This document shows, piece after piece, positions 12,435 through 24,473 of a DNA stretch of 64,000 nt. The stretch lies in contig CM056583.1 of the NCBI GenBank assembly GCA_029721435.1, positions 86,133,620 through 86,197,619 on the forward strand. Reading direction: 5' to 3'. Under the pieces are notes generated by a model that saw only the letters and a program-made list of their open reading frames with translations, had not been told where the DNA came from and searched no databases. The position numbers and the translations under genes are program-made. Positions within the stretch are counted from its first letter, which is position 1. Each line of letters begins with the position of its first letter. The stretch comes from Gymnothorax reevesii. Its lineage: Eukaryota; Chordata; Actinopteri; Anguilliformes; Muraenidae.

Positions 12435-15400
12435 CTGCACAGACAAATGCACCACCAACAGTAACACACAAACACACACACTCATTAACCCAACACTAAA
12501 CAGTTGCTATGAATGAATCCCATTCAGCAGTACCTCCAATTAAAACGCTTCCTTCACTTCAAAAGGGATGGGAGGGCAGAGGCCCTCAAAAAGATGAGCT
12601 TATCTGGAGGGGTGCAAGACAGTAGCCCCAGGACCACCCAAACACCATCTCTCCAGAGCAGCGTAAGCCGGCAAAGGGCTTCGCTGACTCCTCAGTTAAC
12701 CTCCCCCTCTTCATCCATCAGCCATCCTTCTCTCTACTCTTTCTGTTTTTCCCCCCACATGCCTCCTGCTCATCAATCTTCCTCCCTGCGTTTCTGTCAA
12801 ATTAGCTCCTCGTGACGTCTCCCGCTTTAGAGACACCCTCCCTCAACTGCTGAAGCCCCCCACCCTGGATGCACTAAAGTGAAAAGGCACTATTTTAGAT
12901 CCCATTCACTCTGTCTCTGTGGAACAGGAACAGAACAGCATGGGGAACAACCAGACCTGCTTTAGAACTGTACACATCCAGCTGAGTGATCATGTTTGGA
13001 GAGAAGTGCTGTTGCTTCATTTTAGCCAGCTTGCTTGTAGCTTGCGTTCCATCAAAAAAAAAAAAATCAAATACAACATGCTGATATATTTGATTAGTCT
13101 TATTATCTTTCAACAAAAGAAGTTCAGACCTATATTCAGTTCCTTTGCACACTTTCATGTGCAGTGGGAAAATCCAGGACTAGGGAAGACATGAAAATAA
13201 ATTAATTTCAAAAGAATTTTGGAGATATATATATAGTCTGTGAAACTGAAGAGAATGTATTTATTTTTGATCTCATTTATGAATTCAAGTTTGTGTTTAT
13301 TTGGTCGTTTTCGTACCTTCTTGTCCGAAGCCTATGTAAGCAGTCCCCACCCCCCATCCACAAGCACTCACAGGAACGCGCATCGGCTTCCGACAGAGCA
13401 AGAGGAGAGAAGTTTCTCAGATACAATAAAATTACAATATAAACAGACACTCTGTGATTCTCGCGTGAAAGCCCCACTGAAAACATGGACCAACGACACA
13501 TTACATTCATGCAGAAACAGCGGTATGAATCACTTTTTGAAAATTTTTCTCCTTATATACTCTTTTGCAGCCCCCTTCCACCTTTTAGACTTTTTTTTTC
13601 TCTGGGACTTTCTGTCTCAGACATGCCCAGGACGTGCCCAAACCTAGTTCCAGACTGGCCTTACCCAAAAAAAAGAGGTCAATACTGCCATCTAGTGGCT
13701 TCTTTCCAAATTACAGTAAATTCTTGATATCTTCACCATCTTAAAGCCTACATTCTTGGCTGTCTTTTGATCGAAGGTGGTTGTGGTGCAACTCTTCATT
13801 AAATTGTTTTGAATTTGTCTCTGTGGAGACATTGACAGTCACGGTACGATGTTCAAAGGCCTGTTTTTTTTTTTCTTTTTTGGCCTCTTTGCACAATATA
13901 GGCATGAATATGGATTGACGGCCTCCAGGGCAAGAGCAGTGTCATTTCATTAATGTATACCAGGCCGCTAAGACGGTGACGGCTGCATTTTTGTCTCTGT
14001 AGTTGAAACACAGCGGCTTCGTGTTTTTACTGTGCAAAGGTAATTTTAGACACGTTTTGCGTTTTAATGAGCGGTCTCGTCAGATCAGGGACTGTGAGTT
14101 CCGATTGGCAGATTTTACAAGTTCAATGGGTCGTTATTTTGTTGAAGGTCTGATCCATTAAATGGCCTCGTTGGAAGCTGCTGGAAAGGTTTTCAGATTC
14201 AATATTTTTCTCATGATGTGAGTCAACACACAGCTGCCATTATAATGAGCTGTGTGCATACTGAGGGGAATGATGGGGTTCAGGTCGAGCAACGAACCTC
14301 TCTCTATCCCGCACTCCCTCTCCCTTTATCTCTCTCTCTTCTCCCTCTCTTTCCCCCTTCATCTCCCTCTCCCCCATCTCACTCTCTCCCCCTCAGTCTG
14401 TCTCTAAATTCTGTCATGCTTTCAATGTGAATAATGTTGCAAAAGCCACTATAAAACTAGTAATAATTACAGAAAAACGTGACATGATTGATATCTAGAA
14501 GAATTGCTGCAGGATGAATGCTCCTGATGCAGGCTGAAGCAGACCCCCGGGCAGGGGATTGAACCCCAGACTCCCGGGCCCTGCTTCGGCCCGCCACATC
14601 CTGGCGTAATCGGTGGGATTCAGGTGTCCCAGTGAATGGCAGCATGCGTACAGCATGGAGTGTGAGGACACGCTCCCGAAAGAGGGGGAGAAATGTGACA
14701 GTTGATGGGTCCTGTCCCTAGAAATGCCTCCTAAAAAGTAAGTGCCCTGGCTACCTTGCCAACGAGCCGGGCCCTCCTTCGGCCTGCTACACTAATGAGA
14801 GAAACATAGTAAAAAACAGTTCATGATCGTAACTGCAACTGTCCTCGTCTTGGAATGGTTCAAAGGTTACCACAATAGTAACGTAGGTGCCTATACAAAG
14901 ATGCTTGGGTCTTCATTGTATTTGCTCATTCAAGGATCATACGCAAGACATTGTCTGCGATAGTGACACGTTTTACACTTTGTCAAAAATCCTGTCACTT
15001 CAACAGAAATTTTCCATGTGTGAGAATAGAAACAGGCCTGCAGGCTTGTCTCCAGTCATCCTGGTGACTGTTATTTGCGCTTTTGGCTGTCTGACTTTGT
15101 GGTCCCTCACATTTTTAGGGGTGCCTTGCTTCTTAATGTGTTTTATATTTCCTGCCAGTGTTAAGAAGTGGCTCACAGCCCCACAACCACAGGACACTTC
15201 GATGTGAGTGACTCTGAACAAGCCGTTTTGTATTAAAAGGTTACTTCAAAACAAAGGATATCGAAAGGAAATAAGAGCGCTCGAACATACTGAACTGTAT
15301 TTATCTTACTCTCATTTCTTTTTTGAGGGTGTGCACACCTATATCCTCAACTTTTTTGTGGGGAAAAGGATTGTGAACAGACTCTGCTGTTTCATGATTT

Positions 15401-15890
15401 ATTGTTACCTGACTGTAGAAACTAACATCTCATTTCCTGCTGGTGAAAAAGACATTTATGACCAAGATGATTTTATGTTCTGTTTACACTCCCCATCGGG
15501 TGAGCCGTTATGTTTTGTGTATGTATATGAAGCGCTGGAGGGGATGGACTTGATCTAAGACGTCAAGAGGTGAAAATGCCCTGATGTGTCTTCCTGCGAT
15601 GCAGACAGCAATAGAGAGACGGAGCTGAAACGCTTTAATGGCCGGTGGTTTGCTCTTCGAGACCCTCGGCCCCCTTGAATAGACACAGAGTGAATTCATG
15701 ATTTATCGGCTCTGGTGTGGGAACATTTCATTTAGACTGGCTGCAGTCGTGACGGGGCCTGCCCTGCTCCTGTTCCCCGAGTATCACAGTTATTTACTGC
15801 CTCCTCTTTATATCAAACAACAGCCGCTCCTGTTCAAATTAATAGGCTCGGGACCGTGTGGTGTTTGTCCAATGGGCTACACGCATGGGG
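12435..15890. other. Non-coding stretch with a CT-rich tract
   Basis: A pyrimidine tract rich in CTCTC lies at 14308-14402. A short block at 14560-14545 read on the minus strand contains GGGGTTCAATCCCC, which resembles a tRNA T-arm, but no complete tRNA fold is evident, so a tRNA-derived SINE remnant is possible. The segment 13900-14200 has no recognisable repeat and could be conserved non-coding DNA, which is inference. No coding domain is visible in the open frames. Confidence 0.35.
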
Positions 15891-15943
15891 CGGAGTCTGG
15901 TTATAGAAGCCAAGAAGCTTAAACCACTGCCAATCAATTCTGA

Positions 15944-18708
15944 TTATAAAAACTGGGGTGTCAGAAATGAATTATCTGTTCTCATATCCAAGGTACCTAA
16001 GAGCATTGGAAGCGTTGATTGTGTTGAACTGCCATGGACAAAATTAAAGACACAAGAATCACAGTTCAAGGCATTGCTAATATCCCAATGAAGAATATAA
16101 TATAAGACACAGTGATGAGTTAGAGCTCCACAGTGTGTGATAAACCGGAGAGCGCCATGATACACACTATCCAGGACGTGGAGGGATTGAGCGGAGGCAT
16201 TCATACATAACACATCACCATTATCAATAATAGGAAGAAAAGTTGACTCCACCAGTTTCTGTTTCTCCCTAGAAGAAACGCGAAACTTATTTCGGAAATA
16301 AAATTCAAGTAAAAGCTTCAGCTTCTTTGCAGTATACTGAATATGTGCCTTAAAAGACAAGTGGTCATCGATCAAGAACCCCACATATTTAAAAGTAGAC
16401 ACAAGTTCAATTTGTTGACCATTACTGGTGACAATGACAGACTGACTTGATCTTGCTGATTTTGAATTAGTGAAACACATAAGTTTTGTTTTCTCAGCAT
16501 TTAGAAGAAGTTGCAGTTGGCAGAGTTGTTCTTGCACTCTATTAAATGCATTCTGCAGGTGTGCAAAACGTCTGTAGGTGTGGGTGCAAAGCAATATATG
16601 ACTGTGTCGTCAGCATAAAATTGAAAGGCTGCATTTGGGATATTAACTCCAATATCATTTTTATACAAGGTAAATAACAAAGGGCCTAGTACTGAGCCTG
16701 GGGGTATCCCCTTGTGGACAAACTGAACCTCAGAGGAAACACCTTCTAACTGGATAGCCTAGGTTCTATCTTTAAGATAGTTTGCAAACCATCCTACTGG
16801 ATGAACAGAAAACCCAGCTGCTGTAAGACGTTCAGTCAAAATGTCATGGTCCACGGTATCAAAGGCCTTGGAAAAGTCTATAAAAAATAGAAAGACAACA
16901 CTGTTTATTATCTAAAGCCTCTGTTATATCATTTATGACCTTCAAGGCTGCAGTGGTAGTACTATGTTTTTTGTGAAATACTGACTGGGAAATTGATAGG
17001 ATAGAATTAGAGGCCAGGTGTTCTTTTACTTGTTCACAAACAAGGAATTCAAGTACCTTAGCCAGAACAGAGTTTAGAAATAGGCCTGTAATTGTTTAGA
17101 ATGTTTGGATACTGGGGGATAACAAACGCAGATTTCCAGACGTTGGGAATTACATTGGTCAACAAACTAAGAATAAAAATGTGACGCTATGGAACAGCTA
17201 CAATTTCAGATGCCAGATTTTAAAAGAGAGGCTCCAAATTATCTGGTCCTGGTGGTTTTTTAGGATCAAGGTCTTTCAGAGCTTAAGCAACCTCTGCTGT
17301 AGAAAAAGGCTTGAAATTAAAAGCCTGAACAGGAGCCGTGTGAACCAGTAGAGGGTCACTAGAGGACTTCTCACTGGGTGAGGGTTGATTAGCGCGATTG
17401 TTAGATTTAAACAAGAACCCAGAGGAAATAAAATGTTCGTTGAAACAATTTAATATGTCTGTTTTGTCAGTTATTCTGCTATTATCAATCAGCATATTGG
17501 GAGGGAGATTAACTGAGTTAGAGGTGGAAGACAAGGATTTAATTGCTTTCCAAAATTTCTTTGGTTTTTTCAGACTTTCGGTAGTCATGGACAAGTAAAA
17601 CTCAGCCTTTGTATTTCGGAGAAAAGGGTTAAATTTATTTCTTAATTGTCTAAAGTAAAGCCAGTCAGTTTCTAAACCTGATTTACGTGCTCTAGCCCAT
17701 GCAGAATTTCGCACATGCAGAACTTCTGCTAGTTCAGATGTAAACCACGGGTTATCACGCCCTTTAATTCTGAATTTGCGCAGGGGGGCATGTTTATTAA
17801 CAATATGACTGAAACTTTCATAAAAGTAACTCCAGGCCAAATCAAAATCATCAAAAAGGGCAATTCTATCCCAATCAAAATGATAAAGATCATGCAAGAA
17901 AGCCTGTTCAACAAACATTTTCATATTGCGCTTCTCTACAAAGCGCCTTACTTTTAGGAAGCCTTGTGTCTCTCACGACCGCTATCACACAGTGATCACT
18001 CACATCGTTTGGAAAGACACCTGATGTCACATATTTGGAAGGCATTTTGGTTAAAACAAAGTCAATCAGTTTCGCTTTCGGAAAACATTTGGGGTATGGT
18101 CTAGCTGGGGAATTAATTAATTGCGTGAGATTAAGTGAATCACGCTGTGCTTTTAGATCGTCGGACACAGGCATAAGCCAATCTCAGTTTAAATCTGCCA
18201 CCAAAAGTTGTTCATTGTGTTTCAGCTGTGATAAAAACTTCACAAGGGAGGACAGAGCACTATTGGGAGCAGATGGTGGTCTGTAACACCCTACCATCAT
18301 GAAACGGTCATTCTTCCACAATTCTATTTCAAGAGCAAGCGACTCAAGCTCTTTAGATACTGACTCTTTAAGCACTAAATTAACATCAAAATTGCTCCTG
18401 ATATAAATCGCAACTCCACCTTCTTTTCTTGGACTATCAGCACAAAAAACATTGTAACTATTAACACAGAAATCCTCATCAAGCACAGGTTTTGTGAGCC
18501 AGGTTTCAGAAAGAACAGTAACATTTGTTGAGTTTATGCAGACCTTTATCAAGTCCATCTTGTTTAGTAGACTCTTTACATTTACGTTAATTAATCCAAG
18601 ACCAGTTCTAGAGTTAAAATCTCCAGGGGTGTAACATTGTGCTGGTGTATCAGGGCCTGGATTAGTCTTAATATTCCTGAAGGAAATAGCTATCGTATAA
18701 CTAAACAT
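15944..18708 (-). pseudogene. LINE ORF2: AP endonuclease plus reverse transcriptase, broken
   Basis: The AP-endonuclease begins near 18600 (INVNVKSLLNKMD, LSETWL, GGVAIYIRS, GCYRPPS). It reaches its D-x-N block (ADLN), where TGA stands where a Trp codon is usual. The same frame then continues to the catalytic SDH in DVSDHCVIAVVRDTR near 17980. A frame change leads to the linker block 17283-17924 (WFTSELAEVLHVRNSAW, NPFLRNTKAEFYLS). The fingers and palm region 16600-17280 is split among frames but legible, and the YADD polymerase site is at about 16605-16618. The C-terminal RT block runs 15944-16594 (NAEKTKLMCFTNS, KYVGFLIDDHLSFKAHI). Non-functional. Confidence 0.88.
18652..18663 (-). other. 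NPGP motif at the LINE ORF2 N-terminus
   Basis: The translation reads NIKTNPGPD. NPGP is the core of 2A ribosome-skipping peptides, which are known at the N-terminus of some LINE ORFs. The upstream D-x-E consensus is N-x-K here, so this copy would not be expected to be an active 2A. Confidence 0.5.
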
Positions 18709-18725
18709 TTAAGCCTGATGCTACA

Positions 18726-19081
18726 ACCTTTTACACCAGACACTTGGCTGGAGGAGTAAATGTTAGCTGTGGAGGAGGTTGTAGAACTACAAAAATGCTC
18801 AGTCAAAACAAGGAGACAGCAGAACTGAAGCAACATATCAGATTTAAGCAGCCACTTGGATATGTTCAAAGACACCACCACCGTTTGTTGTTAGAGTAGC
18901 TCTGCAACAATCATTGTGGGGGAAAGTCACATTTTCATGGGTATACTTGTGGCCTACCCAAACTACTATATCCTCCTGAGACGATGTTACAGGAGGAGGA
19001 GAAATGCCAAACATGTGGGGCCACCACCCAGCTGGTCCACACAAAGAAATAAAGCAGGATACAATAATTAGCAACATTGTG
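18726..19081. other. Sequence upstream of the LINE ORF2
   Basis: Probably part of the LINE 5' region. The minus-strand open frame 18844-19077 has no recognisable domain. Confidence 0.35.
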
Positions 19082-19101
19082 TAAAAAAAAAAAAAAAAAA
19101 A
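19082..19101 (+). repeat. Poly-A tract
   Basis: An uninterrupted A run of about 20 nt between the LINE and the minisatellite. Confidence 0.9.
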
Positions 19102-19160
19102 GCAGTAAAACTACAGGCTTTACTGGAGGCTCGGGTTGATTGATATCTGGATGGTTATCT

Positions 19161-19585
19161 CACAGGCCTCAGGCTGCAGTGCAGGGTGGATGTAGCAGGC
19201 CTCAGGGAGCAGTGCAGGGTGGATGTAGCAGGCCTCAGGGAGCAGTGCAGGGTGGATGTAGCAGGCCTCAAGGACCAGTGCAGGATGGATGTAGCAGGCC
19301 TCAGGGAGCAGTGCAGGGTGGATGTAGCAGGCCTCAGGGAGCAGTGCAGGGTGGATGTAGCAGGCCTCAGGAACCAGTGAAGGGTGGATGTAGCAGGCCT
19401 CAAGGACCAGTGCAGGGTGGATGTAGCAGGCCTCAGGAACCAGTGCAGGGTGGATGTAGCAGGCCTCAAGGACCAGTGCAGGGTGTATGACGCAGGCCTC
19501 AGGGAGCAGTGCAGGGTGGATGTAGCAGGCCTCAGGGAGCAGTGCAGGGTGGATGTAGCAGGCCCCAGGGCCCAGAGCACTGTAT
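19161..19585 (+). repeat. 33-bp minisatellite, about 13 units
   Basis: Each unit contains GGATGTAGCAGGCCTCA followed by a short variable part, AGGGAGCAG, AAGGACCAG or AGGAACCAG, then TGCAGG. Types run as GGGAGC, GGGAGC, GGACC, GGGAGC, GGGAGC, GGAACC, then alternate GGACC and GGAACC, then return to GGGAGC. The period is a multiple of three, so several frames on both strands stay open and look like a repetitive protein, but no gene context supports translation. Confidence 0.97.
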
Positions 19586-21777
19586 GAGAAACTGCCGTAT
19601 GCTGCTGTAATTTAGGATCTCGAGCCACACCACAGCGGCTCCAGGCAGAGGGTCAGTCACACCTCACAGTTCCAAGGAGCTCAAAAGCAGGCCACAGCCA
19701 GCAAACCAGTCCACAGGCAGAGGGAGCAGGCCAGAGCGCACAAGGCAGAGCAGCCCTCCAAAACGAACAAAACATGAACAATCCACACACCTTCAAGAGC
19801 TGCCCATTCATCAGCAGTAAAAACCTTTGGTGAAAATGTTAAAAACGACTAAAATCCAATAAAAAACACTAAAACAGACAGACACCTGACAATAGACATG
19901 CTGCAAGAGACAATAGCCCTGCTGCCATCTTGGAAGGGCAGGAGTAGGGGTTGACTACGCCCAGGAGCAGAAACCTGTCTCTCCCGTGATGTGGAAGTCA
20001 GGACAGATGTAATCTGTTGGCAGGATGATCGGATTGACCAGGGCTGGACATTCTTTCTGGCAGCGACACAGTTAGGAAGATTGAGGGTAACCCTCCCTCT
20101 CTCGGGGCTTGTCCCCCTCCCCTGCGCTCCCCTCACTGTTTCCAATCGACAGGCGCATTCCTGGCGTTCCTGGCCCATCAGCGGAGGGGGCCACGCCGGG
20201 CCCTGACAGATATGTGTTTGGTGATGACAGGCAGGGTCACGAAGCTTTCACTCATCTCCATTTCATGTGCACTGGCAGCTCGACGTTTCTCAGCTGACCC
20301 TCAAACAACGTCTTTCATTCTGTCGGCCCTTTAATCGTTCGAGAGAAGAGTGGGGGTGGGGGTGGGGCAGACGGACTGAAACCATTCCATCTAGCGGAGG
20401 TTTGGGGTCTAGTCTAAGTGACCCTACTTTGCTTCAAAAACTCTGTGCAAAAACAATTATGGCTATTAATGAAATTACGACTAATGTTTTTGGTGCTGGA
20501 GAGATGTTTTTAATGTAGTTCAGCTCAGAAAAGGTCTGCGTCTGGAACTTTTGTATGCTGGAAATGAACATTCGTTCAAGGCAAACCCCTCTGAAAAACA
20601 GATGGAAGAGAGGACCAACAGAGTGTGCAGGCTTGTGAACTGAGTTCATTTTCAGTTATTTGGATGGATTTGTATTCAAAGACCAATTGTTTGCTTCGTA
20701 CTCATTCTATATATACAGCACTCATATAATGTGTCACTTGCAATGTGGTTAACACTTAGAGCATTGACTCATAATGAAACTTCACACTTCTATAAAAACT
20801 AGAAACAAGCGTATAATTTACATTTAGTAAATGCTACAAAGCAAAATGTTTCTGGACAGTTGCCATCTGACATCTACATTAACACCCTTCATTTTGGATG
20901 GGAACTGTTCACCCATTTGTTGTTATACCAGTGTCCGCTCTCCTGAGAAGGCTCTGTCTGAGATGTTAGAGCTTTGCTGCAGGGAATTTGCTTCAATTCA
21001 GCCACCGGAGCATCAGTGAGGTGAGACTCTGATGTGGCACATAAGGCTTGGCTCATGGTTAACTCTCCATTGAGATTTGTCAATGTGATCATTTTGACCT
21101 AAACTGAAAGAATTAGATTTTTAATTGGATTGATTTATAAGTGTGAACATTTTCCTAAATATCGTCTCTCTTTTATAGCGTTCCAAATTTTGCAGTGTGT
21201 GCTCAAGCGGGATTTTGGAACCGGCATTAAAATGAGAGAACATAAAGGCCTGATTGCAGTCCTTCTATTGCACCATGCACAAATCATTGAAAACTTTTAA
21301 AATAATTAAACCTACTCTATGGGGCAAAGTAATAAATATCACTCTCAAAATAATCACACCCCTTTCCTTTCTGTCAAAAGTTCCATTAGAATTAATCTCT
21401 TTTGGATATGTCCTGCTCAGGTCTGTCTGCCAGCAGACCTTTCAGCATTGTAAATCACTGCCATGACTCTCCATTTTAGTGGGCATTTCTCCCACAGAAC
21501 TGCTTCTTCTTAAACCAGGCCTGCGCGCCCACACTTAGCTTTTAAAAGGAGGAATCAAGACCACAGCCTTGGATTCTTGGACTTCCTGATTCCGGAATGT
21601 TCTTTTTCATAATGTTAGAAAATAAGTACAGGTTTGCAATTAGAGACAATGCACTATTTCTTAGAAATATTTCCAAGTGGTGTTACATCTGACGCTGACG
21701 CTCTGACTCAAGGGCAGGGTTTTTGAAGCCATGCAACTAATTATGAGCTGTGAACCCTGACACGTGTGGTGAACTCA
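19586..21777. other. Non-coding stretch; possible conserved segment near 20200-20350
   Basis: Sequence just after the minisatellite repeats motifs such as CCACAGCC and AGGCAGAG in diffuse form. A complex segment near 20200-20350 lacks recognisable repeats. No coding exon is supported. Confidence 0.35.
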
Positions 21778-21958
21778 AATGTTCTGTAGAAACCGATTAC
21801 CTCAAAAAATTGTGTACGCCAACCGAATGATTTTGTGTGCACAGCACTAAAAAACCTGAAAATAACTTTACCATATTTTCTTTAAGTTTCTTCTACACAA
21901 AGCAATTAAGTTGGCCTGCACTATTTTTTTGAGGTAATCGGTTTTCATAAAACATTTC
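21778..21958. mobile_element. Short MITE with inverted ends
   Basis: The left arm contains GAAACCGATTACCTCAAAAA, and the right arm carries its near-exact reverse complement (TTTTTGAGGTAATCGGTTTT). Similarity extends outward as AAATGTT and AACATTT and inward over GTGTACGCCAAC / GTGCAGGCCAAC. No clear target duplication is visible, so the class is unknown. Confidence 0.75.
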
Positions 21959-22455
21959 AGTTTGCCCCACTATAAGGGTTTACAGTGTTTTGCACTGAAC
22001 CACCTGACTGCCTCGGTTTTGAAAATTAGTTCCACACTCAGTCTACATAAGGAGACTGATATGATGCATTAGTGGGTTGTAGTATTTGGCATTTTTGATT
22101 ATAGCACTACATACCAAACACGTCTATTGCCCTCCTGTATAAAAAGTTTCCTCTCCCTATGATGTTGTGAACTACATTCACAACGTAGTTTATCACGTAC
22201 TGGAGTCATACTGCCAGCTGACCTGTCTTGTTCACAAAAATAAACCCCGACATGTTAATTAAAAAATGTTTCTCAAAAATCATCAAAACAATCCAGTCAG
22301 GATGTGCCATCATTTGACTACAGGACATCCATTTTACCAGCAGATGTCACCCAAGAGCACAATGAATGAAGCCTTGAGTAGTGAGCCCATTTCCAAAACA
22401 ATGATTCAAAACAGCTCAAAGCTTCATAAGGCATCATTTTGCCATCACTAAATTG

Positions 22456-22890
22456 CCTGAACTGTGTTATGTATGAGTATTTTATGTAAAGAATTGCTTA
22501 TCATTTGCAAATGGAGATTTGTTACATGCTGTTTTGCTGCCTTGCTGGTCAGCTATTTATTTTGTTCTTCAGCACTCTCTGGTGGTGTGTCTGTAGCAAA
22601 ACATCTGATGTAATATCACTTCTTTGAAATAGACTAGTGCTTTCTAGAAACTTCTGGCACGTTCCTGCCAGGAGGGGGTGGCATTTCCCAGGAATCCTGT
22701 ATATCTTTCCAGAATGTTGCTAGTCTATATAAATGCTGTGATTTTAGTCAGAAAAAAGCAGAGGCAGAGGTTTTGTTTTGGCAACAGAGTTAAAGAGTGG
22801 CATTAGGTTGTTATTTGAGGATTGAACAGTGGATTATTTGTAGTGGTTGTTTTAAATTTAGTGAAGAATACATTTGTTTAAGTTTTCATT
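22456..22890 (+). mobile_element. Possible solo LTR
   Basis: A stretch of about 430 bp with a TATA-like CTATATAAATG near 22725 is followed by a GA-rich segment that could be an LTR of R-U5 type. Ends, primer-binding site and duplication are not defined, so this is only a suggestion. The small frame at 22874-23167 has a hydrophobic start but begins with TTG and has no known domain. Confidence 0.2.
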
Positions 22891-23119
22891 ACTGGTTTTC
22901 TTTCTTGTGATTTTTTTAAGTCATTACAGCTGGTCAAAGCAAGAAATGTTAATTGTCACTCCGCATGTCCTATACCGGGGTTATACATTCCCATCCAACA
23001 AGAGTTGTCAGAAAGACAACAAAGCTCGCCGGGGCAAGGTTAAAGTTTTTCCGCACGCGGACGCCGGGGGTACGACAATAGCTCTCCGGATGTTATTCGT
23101 CCCGGCGAGCTATAAAGGA

Positions 23120-23256
23120 CCGGTGTGGGTGCAGGCTTTCATTCCAATCGAGCAATTTCGCACCTGATTCCTCTAACTTCTCTAAAGACTGTGATTAGTA
23201 GAATCAGGTGAGTAACTGTTTGGCATAAAAACCAGTACCCACACCAGGAGAGGAAT
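23120..23256. mobile_element. Foldback MITE with GGTGTGGGT ends
   Basis: The left end CCGGTGTGGGTGCAGGCTTT is mirrored imperfectly at the right (AGTACCCACACC), and inner arms ACCTGATTC and GAATCAGGT pair. This resembles common fish hAT-type MITEs. No clean duplication was found. Confidence 0.5.
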
Positions 23257-24230
23257 GAAACAGAAGGCAGCAGAGGACCAGACCTGACCGCTAACCCCAA
23301 TAAGATTTTAATTTTGGGAGAAAATTGAAGAGAAGAGTGAAGTAAATGATCTATTTTTTGGTTCCCTGAGAGTATGCCCTGTGGGTATGTTTTCGTACTT
23401 CAGGCCATTTTCAGTGCAGTATTTCTATGACTGTGCAATTAATAACAGCGTGTTTAAAATGTCAAGCTTTCATTAAGGAGGGAGTTCTCTGTTTGAAGCC
23501 ACCAGACAAAGATGAAATTGTCTTGAGAGTCTGTACAAAGCCGAAGCTAAGATTCAGGTCACAACTGTGCATAGAGCTGTCACTGTTCACAGGAAATTTA
23601 AGATGAAACCAGGCAGCCAGTTAAGTGACAAGTTGGTGGGAACACTGTTTTTCTGATAGAAAAAGAACACTTCTAACAAGAATTAATTAACAAGCATGGA
23701 AAGGATATTTGTGGCCATTCAGAAAAAAAAACTGTCAGTCTGTATAAAAAAAATACTGTCAGTCTGTATACATTATTACATTTTTTTATTGCACAGATTC
23801 TGAGGGGAAAATTGGTATATTTGGGGGAAAGTGCTTGTTGTCTTTTGTTTGATACATTTTATCGAATTCCAACATTAAACTCATTATTTATGTTCTGTCT
23901 TCATTCTAACACGCCTATTATGCAGCTCTCTGTATTTGGCTGCATTATTTGCGTCAGATATAATGATACTGTTTTGTTATTAATAGCAGTGCATGATATA
24001 TGAAGAGCTTATTTGGGACATTACTCCAGATGTCAGGTAGTATAAAACAACTATCTTCACCTACAGCCTATGTCTTTCACGTAAAAAATACTGTACCGAC
24101 CTGGAAATCCACATATCAAGAGTGCATCGTGTATACTTTGCTGGTATTAATATTTGTAGCCTAGCAAAGTTTTTTTTTTTTAGAATTATTTACTATTATG
24201 TCGGTATATAGATATTTAAACTCTCAAATT
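23257..24230. other. Non-coding stretch; nothing recognised
   Basis: AT-rich with no domain-bearing frame. A short duplicated phrase, ACTGTCAGTCTGTATA, occurs twice near 23730-23770. Confidence 0.4.
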
Positions 24231-24473
24231 CAACTCCAATTCCAAAAAAGTTGGGATGCTGTGTAAAATGTAAAAAAAAACATCTCATTAACTGACATTT
24301 TATTCACAATAGAACATAAACATCATATCAGATGTCGAAAGTGAGACATTCTACCATTTCATGAAAAATATTAGCTCAATTTGAATTTGATGACGGCAAT
24401 AAAGCTCAAAAAAGTTGGCACAGGGCCATGTTTGCCAGTGTGTAGTCCCCTCTTCTTTTAAGTAAGACTGTAA

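Larger units (their letters stand above)
15891..18725 (-). mobile_element. Decayed non-LTR retrotransposon (CR1/L2/Rex1 group)
   Basis: Reading the minus strand from 18708 downward gives endonuclease, linker and reverse-transcriptase domains in the order expected for ORF2 of a CR1/L2/Rex1-group LINE. I could not define a clean 3' tail or flanking duplication at the low-coordinate end. A poly-A run at 19082-19101 lies beyond the 5' side and is probably unrelated to this insertion's own tail. A minus-strand open frame at 18844-19077 immediately upstream may be 5' element sequence but has no domain I recognise. Confidence 0.85.

Noticed and set aside
14510..14590. tRNA gene on the minus strand
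   Set aside because: Only a T-arm-like GGTTCAATCCCC is present. No acceptor, D-arm or anticodon stem could be drawn, so at most it is a SINE fragment.
19161..19585. CRISPR array
   Set aside because: The repeat is contiguous with no unique spacers and lies in a vertebrate genome.
19155..19628. Long minus-strand and + frames (RPQGAVQGG-type repeats) as a repetitive protein gene
   Set aside because: They are produced by a 33-bp tandem repeat that is open in several frames, with no splice or promoter evidence.
22874..23167. Small secreted protein with hydrophobic N-terminus
   Set aside because: The frame starts at TTG and overlaps a foldback MITE; no exon structure or domain.
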